From positions 1 to 26,706 of the forward strand of contig JAFYAB010000029.1 in NCBI GenBank assembly GCA_017540945.1: a stretch of 26,706 nt of DNA, written 5' to 3'. The position numbers and the translations under genes were made by a program. Below are positions 7,591 through 14,471 of this stretch, piece after piece (the stretch's first letter is position 1; every line of letters starts with the position of its first letter). Source of the stretch: Oscillospiraceae bacterium. GTDB taxonomy: Bacteria > Bacillota_A > Clostridia > Oscillospirales > Oscillospiraceae. The notes under the pieces are model-generated. The model did no database searches. It saw only the letters and a list, made by a program, of their open reading frames with translations, and had not been told where the DNA came from.

Positions 7591-7704
7591 CAGTTTCAAT
7601 ATTTCCGAAAAAACATACAAAAAATGGCGTTACGTCAACTTTTTTCGGGTTTCCGCCGAGGCGGCAGCTTCGATTGCGGGCTCTCCACATACCGGGGGAG
7701 AAAC

Positions 7705-7739
7705 GCCCGTGAGGCCTTGAAATAACAGGCCTCGCGGGC
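7705..7739. terminator. Hairpin downstream of the S4/RluA synthase gene
   Basis: A 13-bp stem with one G-U pair (GCCCGTGAGGCCT / AGGCCTCGCGGGC) and a 9-nt loop. It lies in the 235-bp gap between two minus-strand genes. No clear T-tract follows on either strand, so a structural or regulatory role is as likely as termination. Confidence 0.4.
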
Positions 7740-7769
7740 TGTGGAAAACCATGTGGAGAATGTGTATAA
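7740..7769 (-). promoter_or_regulatory. Cluster of three DnaA-box-like 9-mers
   Basis: Read on the minus strand: TTATACACA (7761-7769), TTCTCCACA (7752-7760) and TTTTCCACA (7740-7748), close to the DnaA-box consensus TTATNCACA, in the same orientation and spaced 9 and 12 bp. A weaker CTCTCCACA lies at 7681-7689 region on the opposite strand. No dnaA, dnaN or rpmH is nearby. Confidence 0.35.
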
Positions 7770-7825
7770 CTCTTATTCGCAGGAAATATTCAGGTGTTTT
7801 TTGTAAACCTTTTCCTTCTTCCTTC

Positions 7826-8788
7826 TTACCGATTGCCCGGGAAAAATTCCTCCACGAAGTCCACGGAGGCAGCGGCAAACGCCCTTCCGTCCAGATAGGC
7901 CAGGCAGCCGGCGTCGGTGGTGAAGGCGAATTTCAGATAATAGGAGTAGAGGGCCTGGTACTTCCGGTCATAGCGCTTGTCCAGCTTTCCGTACTTGCCG
8001 TCGCCCAGCAGGGGGGTCCCGGCGGCGGCCATCATGGCCCGGATCTGGTGGGTCCGGCCGGTGATCAGCTCGCACTCCACCAGGGACAGGCCGTTCCGGC
8101 TCTCCAGGGTCCGATAGCGGGTCACGGCGGTCTTGGCCCCGGGCTGGGGCTTCTCGGTGACGTAGACCCGGTTCTGTTTGGCGTCCTTGAAGATGTAGCC
8201 CTCCAGGGTGCCGGCCCTGGGCTTCGGGCTGCCGTGGACCACGCAGAGGTATTTCTTCTCCAGCTCCCGGTCCTTGATCTTCTGGTTGAGGATCCGCAGG
8301 GCCTCGGCGGTCTTGGCGGCGATGACGATGCCGCCGGTGTTCCGGTCGATGCGGTTGCAAAGGGCCGGGGCAAAGCTGTTCTCCGCCCGGGGCTTCCATT
8401 CGCCCTTGGCGTAGAGGTAGGCCTGGATGTGGTCGATCAGGGTCTTGCCGTATTCCGCCCCGTCGTGGGGGTGGACGGCCTGACCGGGCTTTTTGTCCAC
8501 CAGGATCAGGTTTTCGTCCTCGTAGACGACGTTCAGCCGCGGAGCCGCGACGGTCAGATAGGCGTTCTCCGGTTTGGGGGTGTCGAAGAACTCGTCGTTG
8601 ATATATAATTGCAGGACGTTCCCCTCGCAGAGCCGGGTGTCCCGCTCCGCCCGCCTGCCGTCCAGCTTGATGCGCTTGAGGCGAATGTACTTTTGAGCCA
8701 GGGAGGCCGGCAGCAGGGGCACAGCCTTGGCCAGAAAGCGGTCCAGCCGCTGCCCGGCGTCGTTCTTTTGAATCACGATCTCTTTCAT
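7826..8788 (-). CDS. RluA/RluD-family pseudouridine synthase with S4 domain
   Basis: The 320-residue enzyme has an N-terminal S4 RNA-binding domain (about residues 12-65: RLDRFLAKAVP, KRIKLDGRRAERDTRL) and a pseudouridine synthase domain with the catalytic Asp148 in N-R-I-D-R-N-T-G-G, which replaces the more usual HRLDxxTSG wording, and the closing motif GRTHQIRAMMAAAGTPLLGD. It should modify uridines of 23S rRNA; RluC and RluD groups cannot be separated by eye. GGAGG six bases before the chosen ATG fixes the start and excludes a 41-codon upstream extension that reads through a repeat. It is separate from, and only distantly similar to, the synthase at 2192-3223, which lacks S4. Upstream lies the RAYT element. 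Confidence 0.93.
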   Translation of the reverse strand: MKEIVIQKNDAGQRLDRFLAKAVPLLPASLAQKYIRLKRIKLDGRRAERDTRLCEGNVLQLYINDEFFDTPKPENAYLTVAAPRLNVVYEDENLILVDKKPGQAVHPHDGAEYGKTLIDHIQAYLYAKGEWKPRAENSFAPALCNRIDRNTGGIVIAAKTAEALRILNQKIKDRELEKKYLCVVHGSPKPRAGTLEGYIFKDAKQNRVYVTEKPQPGAKTAVTRYRTLESRNGLSLVECELITGRTHQIRAMMAAAGTPLLGDGKYGKLDKRYDRKYQALYSYYLKFAFTTDAGCLAYLDGRAFAAASVDFVEEFFPGNR

Positions 8789-8835
8789 AGAGTACCTCCA
8801 TATAAGGCCGCGGCATATCGATTCCGCACAACCCC

Positions 8836-8883
8836 GTAGGGGCGGCCATACTTCGTGACTCTTGCGAGTTCGGCCGCCAGCCC
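8836..8883 (+). repeat. Left 48-bp inverted repeat of the REPtron
   Basis: Identical to the reverse complement of 9474-9521. It contains GTAG at its outer end, GGCGGCC paired with GGCCGCC, and the inner hairpin ACTC-TTGC-GAGT, so each copy is itself a hairpin. Confidence 0.9.
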
Positions 8884-8959
8884 GGGGCCGAAACCTTCCG
8901 CTCCCCGTCACCCCGTAGGGGCGGCCACCGGCCGCCAGCCCGGGGCAACAAACATGCGT

Positions 8960-9439
8960 CTATTGCCCATCTTTCGTATAATTTTCATCCGATTTCCATT
9001 TTGCCGCGTTGTGTTCAATGTACGTTCCGATCTGCCGGTAGTCTGCCTCGGTACGAATCACGTGGTCATAATATCCTTTTTGCCAGACAGGATGGCCTGC
9101 GGATTTCGTGACAGCGGCTTTGAATTGGCTGATCACCGTTGATAATGCGGGATTTTTCCGCTCTATGTCAAAATACAACAGCAAATGCACATGATTCGGC
9201 ATGATGCAGTACAAATCAACACGAACCGTCGGATAGTGCTCCGTAATCGCGTGAATAAAATAATCGACGGTCTGGCCCAGGAGATTCAGACGCATGACCG
9301 GCTCTGCTGGACCGTCAATGACTGTGCCGAACAGACAGCGCTTGTACTGTGTGCAGATCGTGATATAATAGGCGCCGCCCTGGTGGTAGTCATAGTTTTC
9401 CAGACGGTTCCGTTTTCTCATCAAAACAGGAAAATCCAT
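8960..9439 (-). CDS. REP-associated tyrosine transposase (RAYT, Y1/HUH family)
   Basis: The 159-residue protein is a single-domain Y1 transposase related to IS200 TnpA. Landmarks are an N-terminal R-K-R-N-R-L-E-N-Y-D-Y, then YYITICTQYKRCLFG, the metal-binding HUH motif MPNHVHLLL with H83 and H85, and VWQKGYYDHVIR, in which Y123 or Y124 is the likely nucleophile. The family's NPxxW step is present as HNAAKW. RAYTs cut REP hairpins as single strands and recognise a GTAG/GGAG tetranucleotide at the hairpin foot. The start is set by GGAGG 5 bases upstream; an upstream in-frame ATG lies in the flanking repeat. The gene is intact and lies between inverted repeats with GTAG feet, so it may be active. 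Confidence 0.92.
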   Translation of the reverse strand: MDFPVLMRKRNRLENYDYHQGGAYYITICTQYKRCLFGTVIDGPAEPVMRLNLLGQTVDYFIHAITEHYPTVRVDLYCIMPNHVHLLLYFDIERKNPALSTVISQFKAAVTKSAGHPVWQKGYYDHVIRTEADYRQIGTYIEHNAAKWKSDENYTKDGQ

Positions 9440-9473
9440 CGTTTCCTCCGCGTAATTGTTTTGTGGGGGCCTT

Positions 9474-9521
9474 GGGCTGGCGGCCGAACTCGCAAGAGTC
9501 ACGAAGTATGGCCGCCCCTAC
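9474..9521 (-). repeat. Right 48-bp inverted repeat of the REPtron
   Basis: Exact inverted partner of 8836-8883. Its inner motif (ACTCGCAAGAGTCACGAAGT) recurs in altered form (AACTCGAAGAGTCACG) near 10691 and 13286. The rest of the gap up to 9746 holds one more nested REP copy (9559-9580) and about 140 bp in which I see nothing. Confidence 0.9.
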
Positions 9522-9746
9522 GATGCGGGCGGTCGTCGGGAGGTGGGTGCCGCGGGCGGGCGGCCGGTGGCCGCCCCTACGGTGTAGGCGGTCGTCGGGA
9601 GGTGGGTGCCCCTACGGCGTATTCCTTGCTAATCCCAACGCCCTGTGTTTTGAACCTTGCCCCATGATCCTTTCCTTGCCTTCATCATACTCCACTTCCC
9701 AGCATTCCGCAAGGGAAACTTTTTTCAAAAAAAGTCAAAAAAGTGT

Positions 9747-9775
9747 TTGACAAACGGGCCATTCGCCGCTATAAT
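9747..9775 (+). promoter_or_regulatory. Consensus sigma-A promoter of the yceD-like/rpmF operon
   Basis: Perfect -35 TTGACA (9747-9752) and -10 TATAAT (9770-9775), 17-bp spacing, with an A/T-rich UP-like stretch before the -35. This is the strongest promoter in the window, as expected for a ribosomal-protein transcript. Confidence 0.92.
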
Positions 9776-9808
9776 ATTCCAGCATGACTATGTGATTAGG
9801 AGAAACCG

Positions 9809-10312
9809 ATGCTGCTGAACCTGTCTGCTCTCAAAGATAATCCCGGCGGCGCGATCCCCTTTGAGGTCGCTCTTGATCTGCATGAGCTTGCGTTTGGTGG
9901 ATGCTGTCCCGCGACCGAACCCGTGACGGCGGTGGGAGAGGTCCGCAACACAGCCGGCGTCTACGTGCTCAGCGGCAGCTTGCGCACGACCCTCCACGGG
10001 CCCTGCGACCGCTGCGCGAAGGACGTGGACAAGCCTGTGGAGTTTCCCCTCCACGCCATTCTCGCCCCGGAGCTGGCCAACGACGACGGGGAGGAGGATC
10101 CCTGGATCTTCCTGCTGGAGAACGGCTGCGCGGATCTGGACGACATCGTTACCACCACGTTCGTTTTGAGTATGGACAGCAAATTCCTTTGCAGGGAAGA
10201 CTGCAAGGGACTCTGCTGCCGCTGCGGGAAGGATCTCAACGACGGCCCCTGTGCCTGTCAGCCGGATGGAGACCCGCGCCTGGCTGTGTTAAAGCAGCTT
10301 TTGAAGAAGTAA
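9809..10312 (+). CDS. YceD/DUF177-family protein (23S rRNA accumulation)
   Basis: The 167-residue protein belongs to DUF177/YceD, which almost always precedes rpmF; in E. coli and plants the family is needed for 23S rRNA accumulation. Residues 1-65 form the beta-rich N-terminal part, C-D-R-C at about 68-71 and the C-terminal C-R-E-D-C-K-G-L-C-x-x-C-G-K-D-L-N near 130-146 provide the expected metal-binding cysteines, and the tail DPRLAVLKQLL is typical. AGGAG lies 8 bases before the ATG. The stop is 40 bp before rpmF, with no terminator between, so the two form an operon under the consensus promoter at 9747. Confidence 0.9.
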   Translation: MLLNLSALKDNPGGAIPFEVALDLHELAFGGCCPATEPVTAVGEVRNTAGVYVLSGSLRTTLHGPCDRCAKDVDKPVEFPLHAILAPELANDDGEEDPWIFLLENGCADLDDIVTTTFVLSMDSKFLCREDCKGLCCRCGKDLNDGPCACQPDGDPRLAVLKQLLKK

Positions 10313-10352
10313 AATACTGCCTTAGAGGCATTCTGACCGAGGAGGTGTCACC

Positions 10353-10538
10353 ATGGCTGTTCCTAAGAGAAAAGTTTCCAAAGCAAGACGCGACAAGAGA
10401 CGCAGCTCCCACTGGAAGCTGTCCGTTCCCGGCGTGGTCGCTTGCCCCCACTGCGGCGAGCCCCGTCTGCCCCACAGAGCCTGCAAGGCTTGCGGCTACT
10501 ACAACGGTCGTCAGGTCATCGAAGTTGCTGCGGAGTAA
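10353..10538 (+). CDS. rpmF: 50S ribosomal protein L32
   Basis: The 61-residue protein starts [18 protein letters not shown], the hallmark of L32, and carries the zinc-ribbon cysteines C-P-H-C and C-K-A-C, so it is the Zn-binding (C+) form. The tail [10 protein letters not shown] is standard. GGAGG lies 7 bases before the ATG. It is the second gene of the operon with the YceD-like gene and is followed at once by an intrinsic terminator. Confidence 0.98.
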   Translation: MAVPKRKVSKARRDKRRSSHWKLSVPGVVACPHCGEPRLPHRACKACGYYNGRQVIEVAAE

Positions 10539-10554
10539 TTCTATGCGGAATGAA

Positions 10555-10597
10555 AGTTGAGAGGAAGGCGTCGAAAAGACCTTCCTCTCTACTTTTT
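10555..10597 (+). terminator. Intrinsic terminator of rpmF
   Basis: An imperfect stem (GAGAGGAAGG / CCTTCCTCTC, extended by AGT/ACT) with loop around CGTCGAAAAGA, followed by TTTTT at 10593-10597, 16 bp after the stop codon. Confidence 0.85.
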
Positions 10598-10599
10598 GT

Positions 10600-10830
10600 G
10601 CGGCGCCCGACCCCTATGGCGGAAAGCACCCCGATTTTGTCATTGCGAGGGCCGGTACGGCCCGTGGCAATCCGCATCCCCCGTCCCCTGAACTCGAAGA
10701 GTCACGTAGTATGCCTGATGCCTGTTCTCCCCCTGATCCTTGATCCCGGATCCCTTGTCCGGGCGGGGGAGGGCGGACAAGCAATGCTTGTCCCTACAGG
10801 CGGGCCTGATCCCTGCCAACTGACCCCTGA
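10600..10830. repeat. Composite palindromic repeat cluster between rpmF and der
   Basis: The cluster contains, in order: a segment CGGAAAGCACCCCGATTTTG with the hairpin GGGCCGGTACGGCCC (about 10618-10672), which is nearly identical to 12990-13053; AACTCGAAGAGTCACG, related to the REPtron ends; CCTGATGCC / CCTGATCC direct repeats; and a REP hairpin with GTAG foot at 10775-10797 (GGACAAGCAATGCTTGTCC then CTAC). I see no gene in the whole gap 10539-10914. Confidence 0.75.
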
Positions 10831-10856
10831 ATTTACAAATTATTTCCAATTACCGA

Positions 10857-10885
10857 TTGAAAACCCCCGCCGGATATGGCATAAT
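10857..10885 (+). promoter_or_regulatory. Sigma-A promoter of der
   Basis: -35 TTGAAA (10857-10862) and -10 CATAAT (10880-10885) with 17-bp spacing, 29 bp before the ATG and just right of the repeat cluster. Confidence 0.75.
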
Positions 10886-10914
10886 AGAGGGGACCTCTCG
10901 AAAGGAGGCTGACT

Positions 10915-12243
10915 ATGTCCAAACACTACGTCGCCATCGTGGGCCGGCCCAACGTGGGCAAGTCCATGTTATTCAATAAACTCACCGGCCAGCGCACCGC
11001 CATCGTGGAGGACAGCCCCGGCGTTACCCGGGACCGGATCTACGGCAGGTGCGAGTGGAACGGCCGGAGCTTCGAGCTCATCGACACCGGCGGCATCGAG
11101 CCCGCCGCCAATTCCGATATGCTCCGCTTCATGCGCCGCCAGGCGGAGATCGCCATCGAGACCGCCGAGGTTATCATCATGGTCACCGACGTGAAGGTGG
11201 GCGTTACCGCCGCCGACCAGGAGGTGGCCAACCTGCTGAAGCGCAGCAGGAAGCCCGTGGTCGTGGCCGTCAACAAGTGCGACGCCGTGGGTCCCATGAA
11301 CCCCGAGGTCTTCGAGTTCTACGACCTGGGCCTGGGGGATCCCGTGGAGACCTCCGCCATCCACGGCCACGGCACCGGCGATCTGCTGGACTTTATCACC
11401 GAGCACCTCTCCCCCGACGAGGAGGAGCCGGAGGAGGACGAGGTGGTGAAGGTGGCCATCGTGGGCAAGCCCAACGTGGGCAAGTCCAGTCTGCTCAACC
11501 GCATCCTGGGCATGGAGCGGGTCATCGTCTCCGACGAGGCGGGCACCACCCGGGACGCCGTCGACAGCTATTTTGAGAACGAGCACGGCAAGTACCTCTT
11601 CATCGACACCGCCGGCATGCGCCGCAAGTCCAAGGTGGACGACGCCATCGAGAAGTACTCCAACATGCGCTCCATCGCCGCCATCGACCGGGCGGACGTG
11701 GTGCTGATCCTGATCGACGCGGGCGAGGGGGTCACCGAGCAGGACACCAAGATCGCGGGCCTGGCCCACGAGGCCGGCAAGGCCTCCATCCTGGTGGTCA
11801 ACAAGTGGGACGCCGTGGAAAAGGACACCCACACCATGGATCGGATGACCGAGGAGGTCCGCAAGGGGCTCAGCTATATGCCCTACGCGCCCATTCTCTT
11901 CATCTCCGCCAAGACCGGGCAGCGGGTGGACAGGCTGTATGAGCTCATCAACTACGTCAACGAGCAGTCCGCCCTGCGCATCACCACCGGTATGCTCAAC
12001 AGCCTGCTGGCGGACGCCACAGCCCGGGTCCAGCCCCCGACGGACAAGGGCCGCCGCCTCAAGATCTTTTATGCCACCCAGGCGGGGGTCAAGCCGCCCC
12101 ACTTCATTTTCTTCTGCAACGATGCCAGACTGTTCCACTTCTCCTATCAGCGCTATCTCGAAAACCAAATTCGGGCAGTGTTCGGCCTGGAGGGAACTCC
12201 GGTGAAGATCACCGTCCGGCAAAGGAGTGACAAGGAAGAATGA
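10915..12243 (+). CDS. der: Ribosome biogenesis GTPase Der (EngA)
   Basis: Der is an essential GTPase for 50S assembly with two tandem GTPase domains and a KH-like tail. Both P-loops are visible: GRPNVGKS at residues 10-17 and GKPNVGKSS at about 184-192. The G3 motifs DTGG and DTAG and the G4 motifs NKCD and NKWD are present, and the C-terminal KH region runs from about residue 350 (TDKGRRLKIFYATQ, KPPHFIFFCND). Length (442) is normal. AAAGGAGG is 7 bases before the ATG. Its stop overlaps the start of plsY by four bases, so the two are translationally coupled. Confidence 0.98.
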   Translation: MSKHYVAIVGRPNVGKSMLFNKLTGQRTAIVEDSPGVTRDRIYGRCEWNGRSFELIDTGGIEPAANSDMLRFMRRQAEIAIETAEVIIMVTDVKVGVTAADQEVANLLKRSRKPVVVAVNKCDAVGPMNPEVFEFYDLGLGDPVETSAIHGHGTGDLLDFITEHLSPDEEEPEEDEVVKVAIVGKPNVGKSSLLNRILGMERVIVSDEAGTTRDAVDSYFENEHGKYLFIDTAGMRRKSKVDDAIEKYSNMRSIAAIDRADVVLILIDAGEGVTEQDTKIAGLAHEAGKASILVVNKWDAVEKDTHTMDRMTEEVRKGLSYMPYAPILFISAKTGQRVDRLYELINYVNEQSALRITTGMLNSLLADATARVQPPTDKGRRLKIFYATQAGVKPPHFIFFCNDARLFHFSYQRYLENQIRAVFGLEGTPVKITVRQRSDKEE

Positions 12244-12887
12244 TCGTATTTTGGTTTGCTGTCTGCGCCGTCATCGGCTATCTGCTGGGCAGCTTTAACG
12301 GCGCCATCCTGGTCTCCCGCTGGATCCGCAAGGAGGACATCCGCACCAAGGGCAGCGGCAACGCGGGCCTGACCAATTTCTACCGCAACTACGGCGGGGC
12401 CGACACCCTGCTGGTGCTGCTGATCGACGTGGGCAAGACCGTGGCGGCCTGCTTCATCGGCCGGGCCATCATGAAGGCCTACGACCCCGTCTGGTTCGAC
12501 GAGGGCGCCATGCTCTGCGGCGGCATGTCGGTCATCGGCCATATCTTCCCCCTCTGGTTTGGCTTCAAGGGCGGCAAGGGCATCCTGACCTGCGGCACCC
12601 TGGCGGCCTTCATCGACTGGCGGATCATCATGACCCTGCTGGTGGTCTTCATCGCCATCGTGCTGATCACCCGCTACGTCTCCCTGGGCTCCATCGTGGC
12701 CGCGGTGGTCTATCCCTTCCTGTTCTGGATCCGCTATCCCATCGACAAGAACCTGGACGACGGCACCGTCATGATGACCATTATGGCCTTCTGCCTGGCG
12801 GGCATCGCCATCTACATGCACCACGGCAACATCAAGCGCCTGCGCGAGGGCACGGAAAACAAATTCTCGTTCCATAAGAAATCGTAG
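12240..12887 (+). CDS. plsY: Glycerol-3-phosphate acyltransferase PlsY
   Basis: PlsY transfers acyl groups from acyl-phosphate to glycerol-3-phosphate, the first step of phospholipid synthesis in the membrane. The 215-residue protein has about five hydrophobic helices and the three PlsY motifs: KGSGNAGLTNFYRNYGG (usually GSGNxGATN), GHIFPLWFGFKGGKG, and the SLGSI region. A threonine/alanine swap (GLTN for GATN) in motif 1 is the only oddity. The ATG overlaps the der stop (ATGA), and purine-rich AAAGGAG/AAGGAAG stretches precede it. der-plsY-gpsA is a conserved Firmicute order; here a 477-bp repeat-filled gap separates plsY and gpsA. Confidence 0.96.
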   Translation: MIVFWFAVCAVIGYLLGSFNGAILVSRWIRKEDIRTKGSGNAGLTNFYRNYGGADTLLVLLIDVGKTVAACFIGRAIMKAYDPVWFDEGAMLCGGMSVIGHIFPLWFGFKGGKGILTCGTLAAFIDWRIIMTLLVVFIAIVLITRYVSLGSIVAAVVYPFLFWIRYPIDKNLDDGTVMMTIMAFCLAGIAIYMHHGNIKRLREGTENKFSFHKKS

Positions 12888-12903
12888 GACGAGGGAATCG
12901 GCT

Positions 12904-13327
12904 ATAGGCATCAGGCAATAGGAGACGCGCCCGCGCTCACACCGCAGCAGCAGCTATTGGCCGCTGCCGATCCTGCTCCCTCACCCCTACGGCGGAAAGC
13001 ACCCCGATTTTGTCATTGCGAGGGCCGGTACGGCCCGTAGCAATCCGCATCCCCGTCCCCTGGTGCCTGGTGCCTATTGCCTGCCGCCTCCTCCGGGCGG
13101 AGAAAGGCGGACAAGCAATGCTTGTCCCTACAGGCGGGCCTGGTGCCTGATGCCTGTTCCCTGTTCCCTGTTCCCTGTTCTCACCCTGATCCTTGATCCC
13201 TGATCCCTTGTCCAGGCAGGGAATGCGGACAAGCAATACCCATGAAGGGCACAGGTGCTTGTCCCTACAGGCGGGCCTGGTGCCTGAACTCGAAGAGTCA
13301 CGAAGTATGCCTGATCCCTGATGCCTT
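12904..13327. repeat. Large composite palindromic repeat cluster between plsY and gpsA
   Basis: The cluster starts with GGCATCAGGCAATAGG and ends with the inverted CCTGATCCCTGATGCC. Within it are: the 66-bp segment shared with the rpmF-der gap (12990-13053); a REP hairpin with GTAG foot at 13109-13131, identical to 10775-10797; triple TGTTCCC direct repeats (about 13151-13176); a variant REP at 13227-13268 with the same stem but a loop enlarged by about 20 nt; and AACTCGAAGAGTCACGAAGT near 13286. No coding sequence is recognisable in 12888-13364. Confidence 0.75.
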
Positions 13328-13364
13328 TTATCAACCTTCCAGTGCAAAGAAAGGACTTAACACC

Positions 13365-14363
13365 ATGGAAATTGCAGTCGTCGGCAGCGGCGGATGGGGC
13401 ACGGCCCTGTCCATGCTGCTTCATGAGAACCGCCACGAGCTCACCCTGGTCTCCTATTCCGAGGAGGAGAGCAGGCATCTGGCGGAATCCCTGGAAAACC
13501 CCTTTCTGCCCGGCGTGAAGCTGCCGGAGGATCTCCGCTATACCGCCGATCCTGCCGCGGTGCGGGAATGCAGCCTGGTGGTGGTGGTCCCGCCCTCCTT
13601 TGCCATCCGCTCCACCGCGGAGAAGATCGCTCCCTTCCTGCGGCCCGACGTGATCCTGGTCTCCGCCACCAAGGGCATCGAGCCAGACACCGGCAAGCGG
13701 ATGTCCGAGATCGTGGCGGAGGTCACCGGGAAAAAGGTCGTGGTGCTCTCCGGCCCCTCCCACGCGGAGGAGGTCAGCCGCGGAGTCCCCACCGGCGTGG
13801 TGGCGGCCTGCGAGGACCGGCTTCTGGCGGAGATCGTCCAGGAGGTCTTTATGAACGACCATTTCCGGGTCTACACCTCCTCCGACCCCCTGGGCGTGGA
13901 GCTGGGCGCCGCCATGAAGAACGTCATCGCCCTCTGCGCCGGCGTCTGCGACGGCCTGGGCTACGGGGACAACACCAAGGCCCTGCTGATGACCCGGGGC
14001 CTGACGGAGGTGGCAAGGCTTGGCATGAAGCTGGGCTCCCGCACCGACACCTTCGCCGGCCTGACGGGCATCGGCGATCTGATCGTCACCTGTACCTCCA
14101 TGCACTCCCGCAACCGGCGGGCCGGCATCCTGATCGGCAACGGCCTGACCCCCGAGGAGGCCATGAAGGAGGTCGGCGCCGTGGTGGAGGGCTACTACGC
14201 CACCCGGGCTGTCAAGCTGCTGGCGGACCGCATGGGCGTGGACATGCCCATCACCCAGGCCGCCTACCGGGTGCTCTACGAGGGCGCCCCCGTGGGCTCC
14301 GCCCTGGGTTCCCTCATGACCCGCAAGAAGGGCCGGGAGATCGAGGACGCAGGCTGGACCTGA
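13365..14363 (+). CDS. gpsA: Glycerol-3-phosphate dehydrogenase [NAD(P)+]
   Basis: GpsA reduces dihydroxyacetone phosphate to glycerol-3-phosphate, the PlsY substrate. The 332-residue enzyme has the Rossmann motif GSGGWGTAL at residues 7-15, the SATKGIE step, SGPSHAEEV, the catalytic lysine in A-A-M-K-N-V-I-A-L near residue 185, GDNTKALLMTRG, and the closing GLTGIGDL and SRNRR segments. GAAAGGAC lies before the ATG at 13365; the reading frame extends 41 codons upstream only because it runs through a repeat. It should complete the lipid-precursor set with plsY, but no promoter is obvious between the repeats and the start, so it may depend on read-through from der-plsY. Confidence 0.97.
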   Translation: MEIAVVGSGGWGTALSMLLHENRHELTLVSYSEEESRHLAESLENPFLPGVKLPEDLRYTADPAAVRECSLVVVVPPSFAIRSTAEKIAPFLRPDVILVSATKGIEPDTGKRMSEIVAEVTGKKVVVLSGPSHAEEVSRGVPTGVVAACEDRLLAEIVQEVFMNDHFRVYTSSDPLGVELGAAMKNVIALCAGVCDGLGYGDNTKALLMTRGLTEVARLGMKLGSRTDTFAGLTGIGDLIVTCTSMHSRNRRAGILIGNGLTPEEAMKEVGAVVEGYYATRAVKLLADRMGVDMPITQAAYRVLYEGAPVGSALGSLMTRKKGREIEDAGWT

Positions 14364-14411
14364 TCGGGAGCCCCCATAAAAACCTTATGAATGCGATTTG
14401 TCACGGAAAAT

Positions 14412-14448
14412 AAAAGTCAGGGCGGAAGCTTCCGCCTTGACTTTTTTT
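14412..14448 (+). terminator. Intrinsic terminator of gpsA
   Basis: A long stem (AAAGTCA, one mismatch, then GGCGGAAG / CTTCCGCC and TGACTTT) followed by seven T's, 49 bp after the stop codon. Its 3' arm doubles as the -35 of the next promoter. Confidence 0.9.
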
Positions 14449-14465
14449 CCGTTCTCGGGTATGAT
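14437..14465 (+). promoter_or_regulatory. Sigma-A promoter of mgtE, overlapping the gpsA terminator
   Basis: -35 TTGACT (14437-14442) and -10 TATGAT (14460-14465), 17-bp spacing. Predicted transcript start is near 14472, about 200 nt before mgtE. Confidence 0.75.
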
Positions 14466-14471
14466 ATACAG

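Larger units (their letters stand above)
8836..9580. mobile_element. REPtron: RAYT gene flanked by inverted palindromic repeats
   Basis: A perfect 48-bp inverted repeat bounds the transposase gene: 8836-8883 (begins GTAGGGGCGGCC, ends GCCAGCCC) and 9474-9521. A second, nested pair GTAGGGGCGGCCACCGGCCG lies at 8915-8936 and inverted at 9559-9580, and a further CCCCTAC occurs near 9608. All carry GTAG at the outer foot. A RAYT gene between inverted REPs is the published REPtron arrangement; the exact outer ends are my estimate. Confidence 0.8.

Noticed and set aside
7740..7769. This region as the chromosomal oriC
   Set aside because: No dnaA, dnaN or rpmH nearby and only three box-like sites; kept only as a possible accessory DnaA cluster.
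7751..8608. 285-codon plus-strand ORF over the S4/RluA gene
   Set aside because: Antisense shadow; the minus strand has full domain signatures and a ribosome site.
8789..8911. 41-codon N-terminal extension of the S4/RluA synthase
   Set aside because: It reads through a REPtron end and lacks a ribosome site, whereas the inner ATG has GGAGG at six bases.
10775..13268. CRISPR array suggested by recurring short palindromes
   Set aside because: Copies are irregularly spaced, in different orientations and without unique spacers of constant length; no cas genes.
13242..13364. 41-codon N-terminal extension of GpsA
   Set aside because: It is repeat-encoded, and the Rossmann motif must lie at the extreme N-terminus as given by the ATG at 13365.
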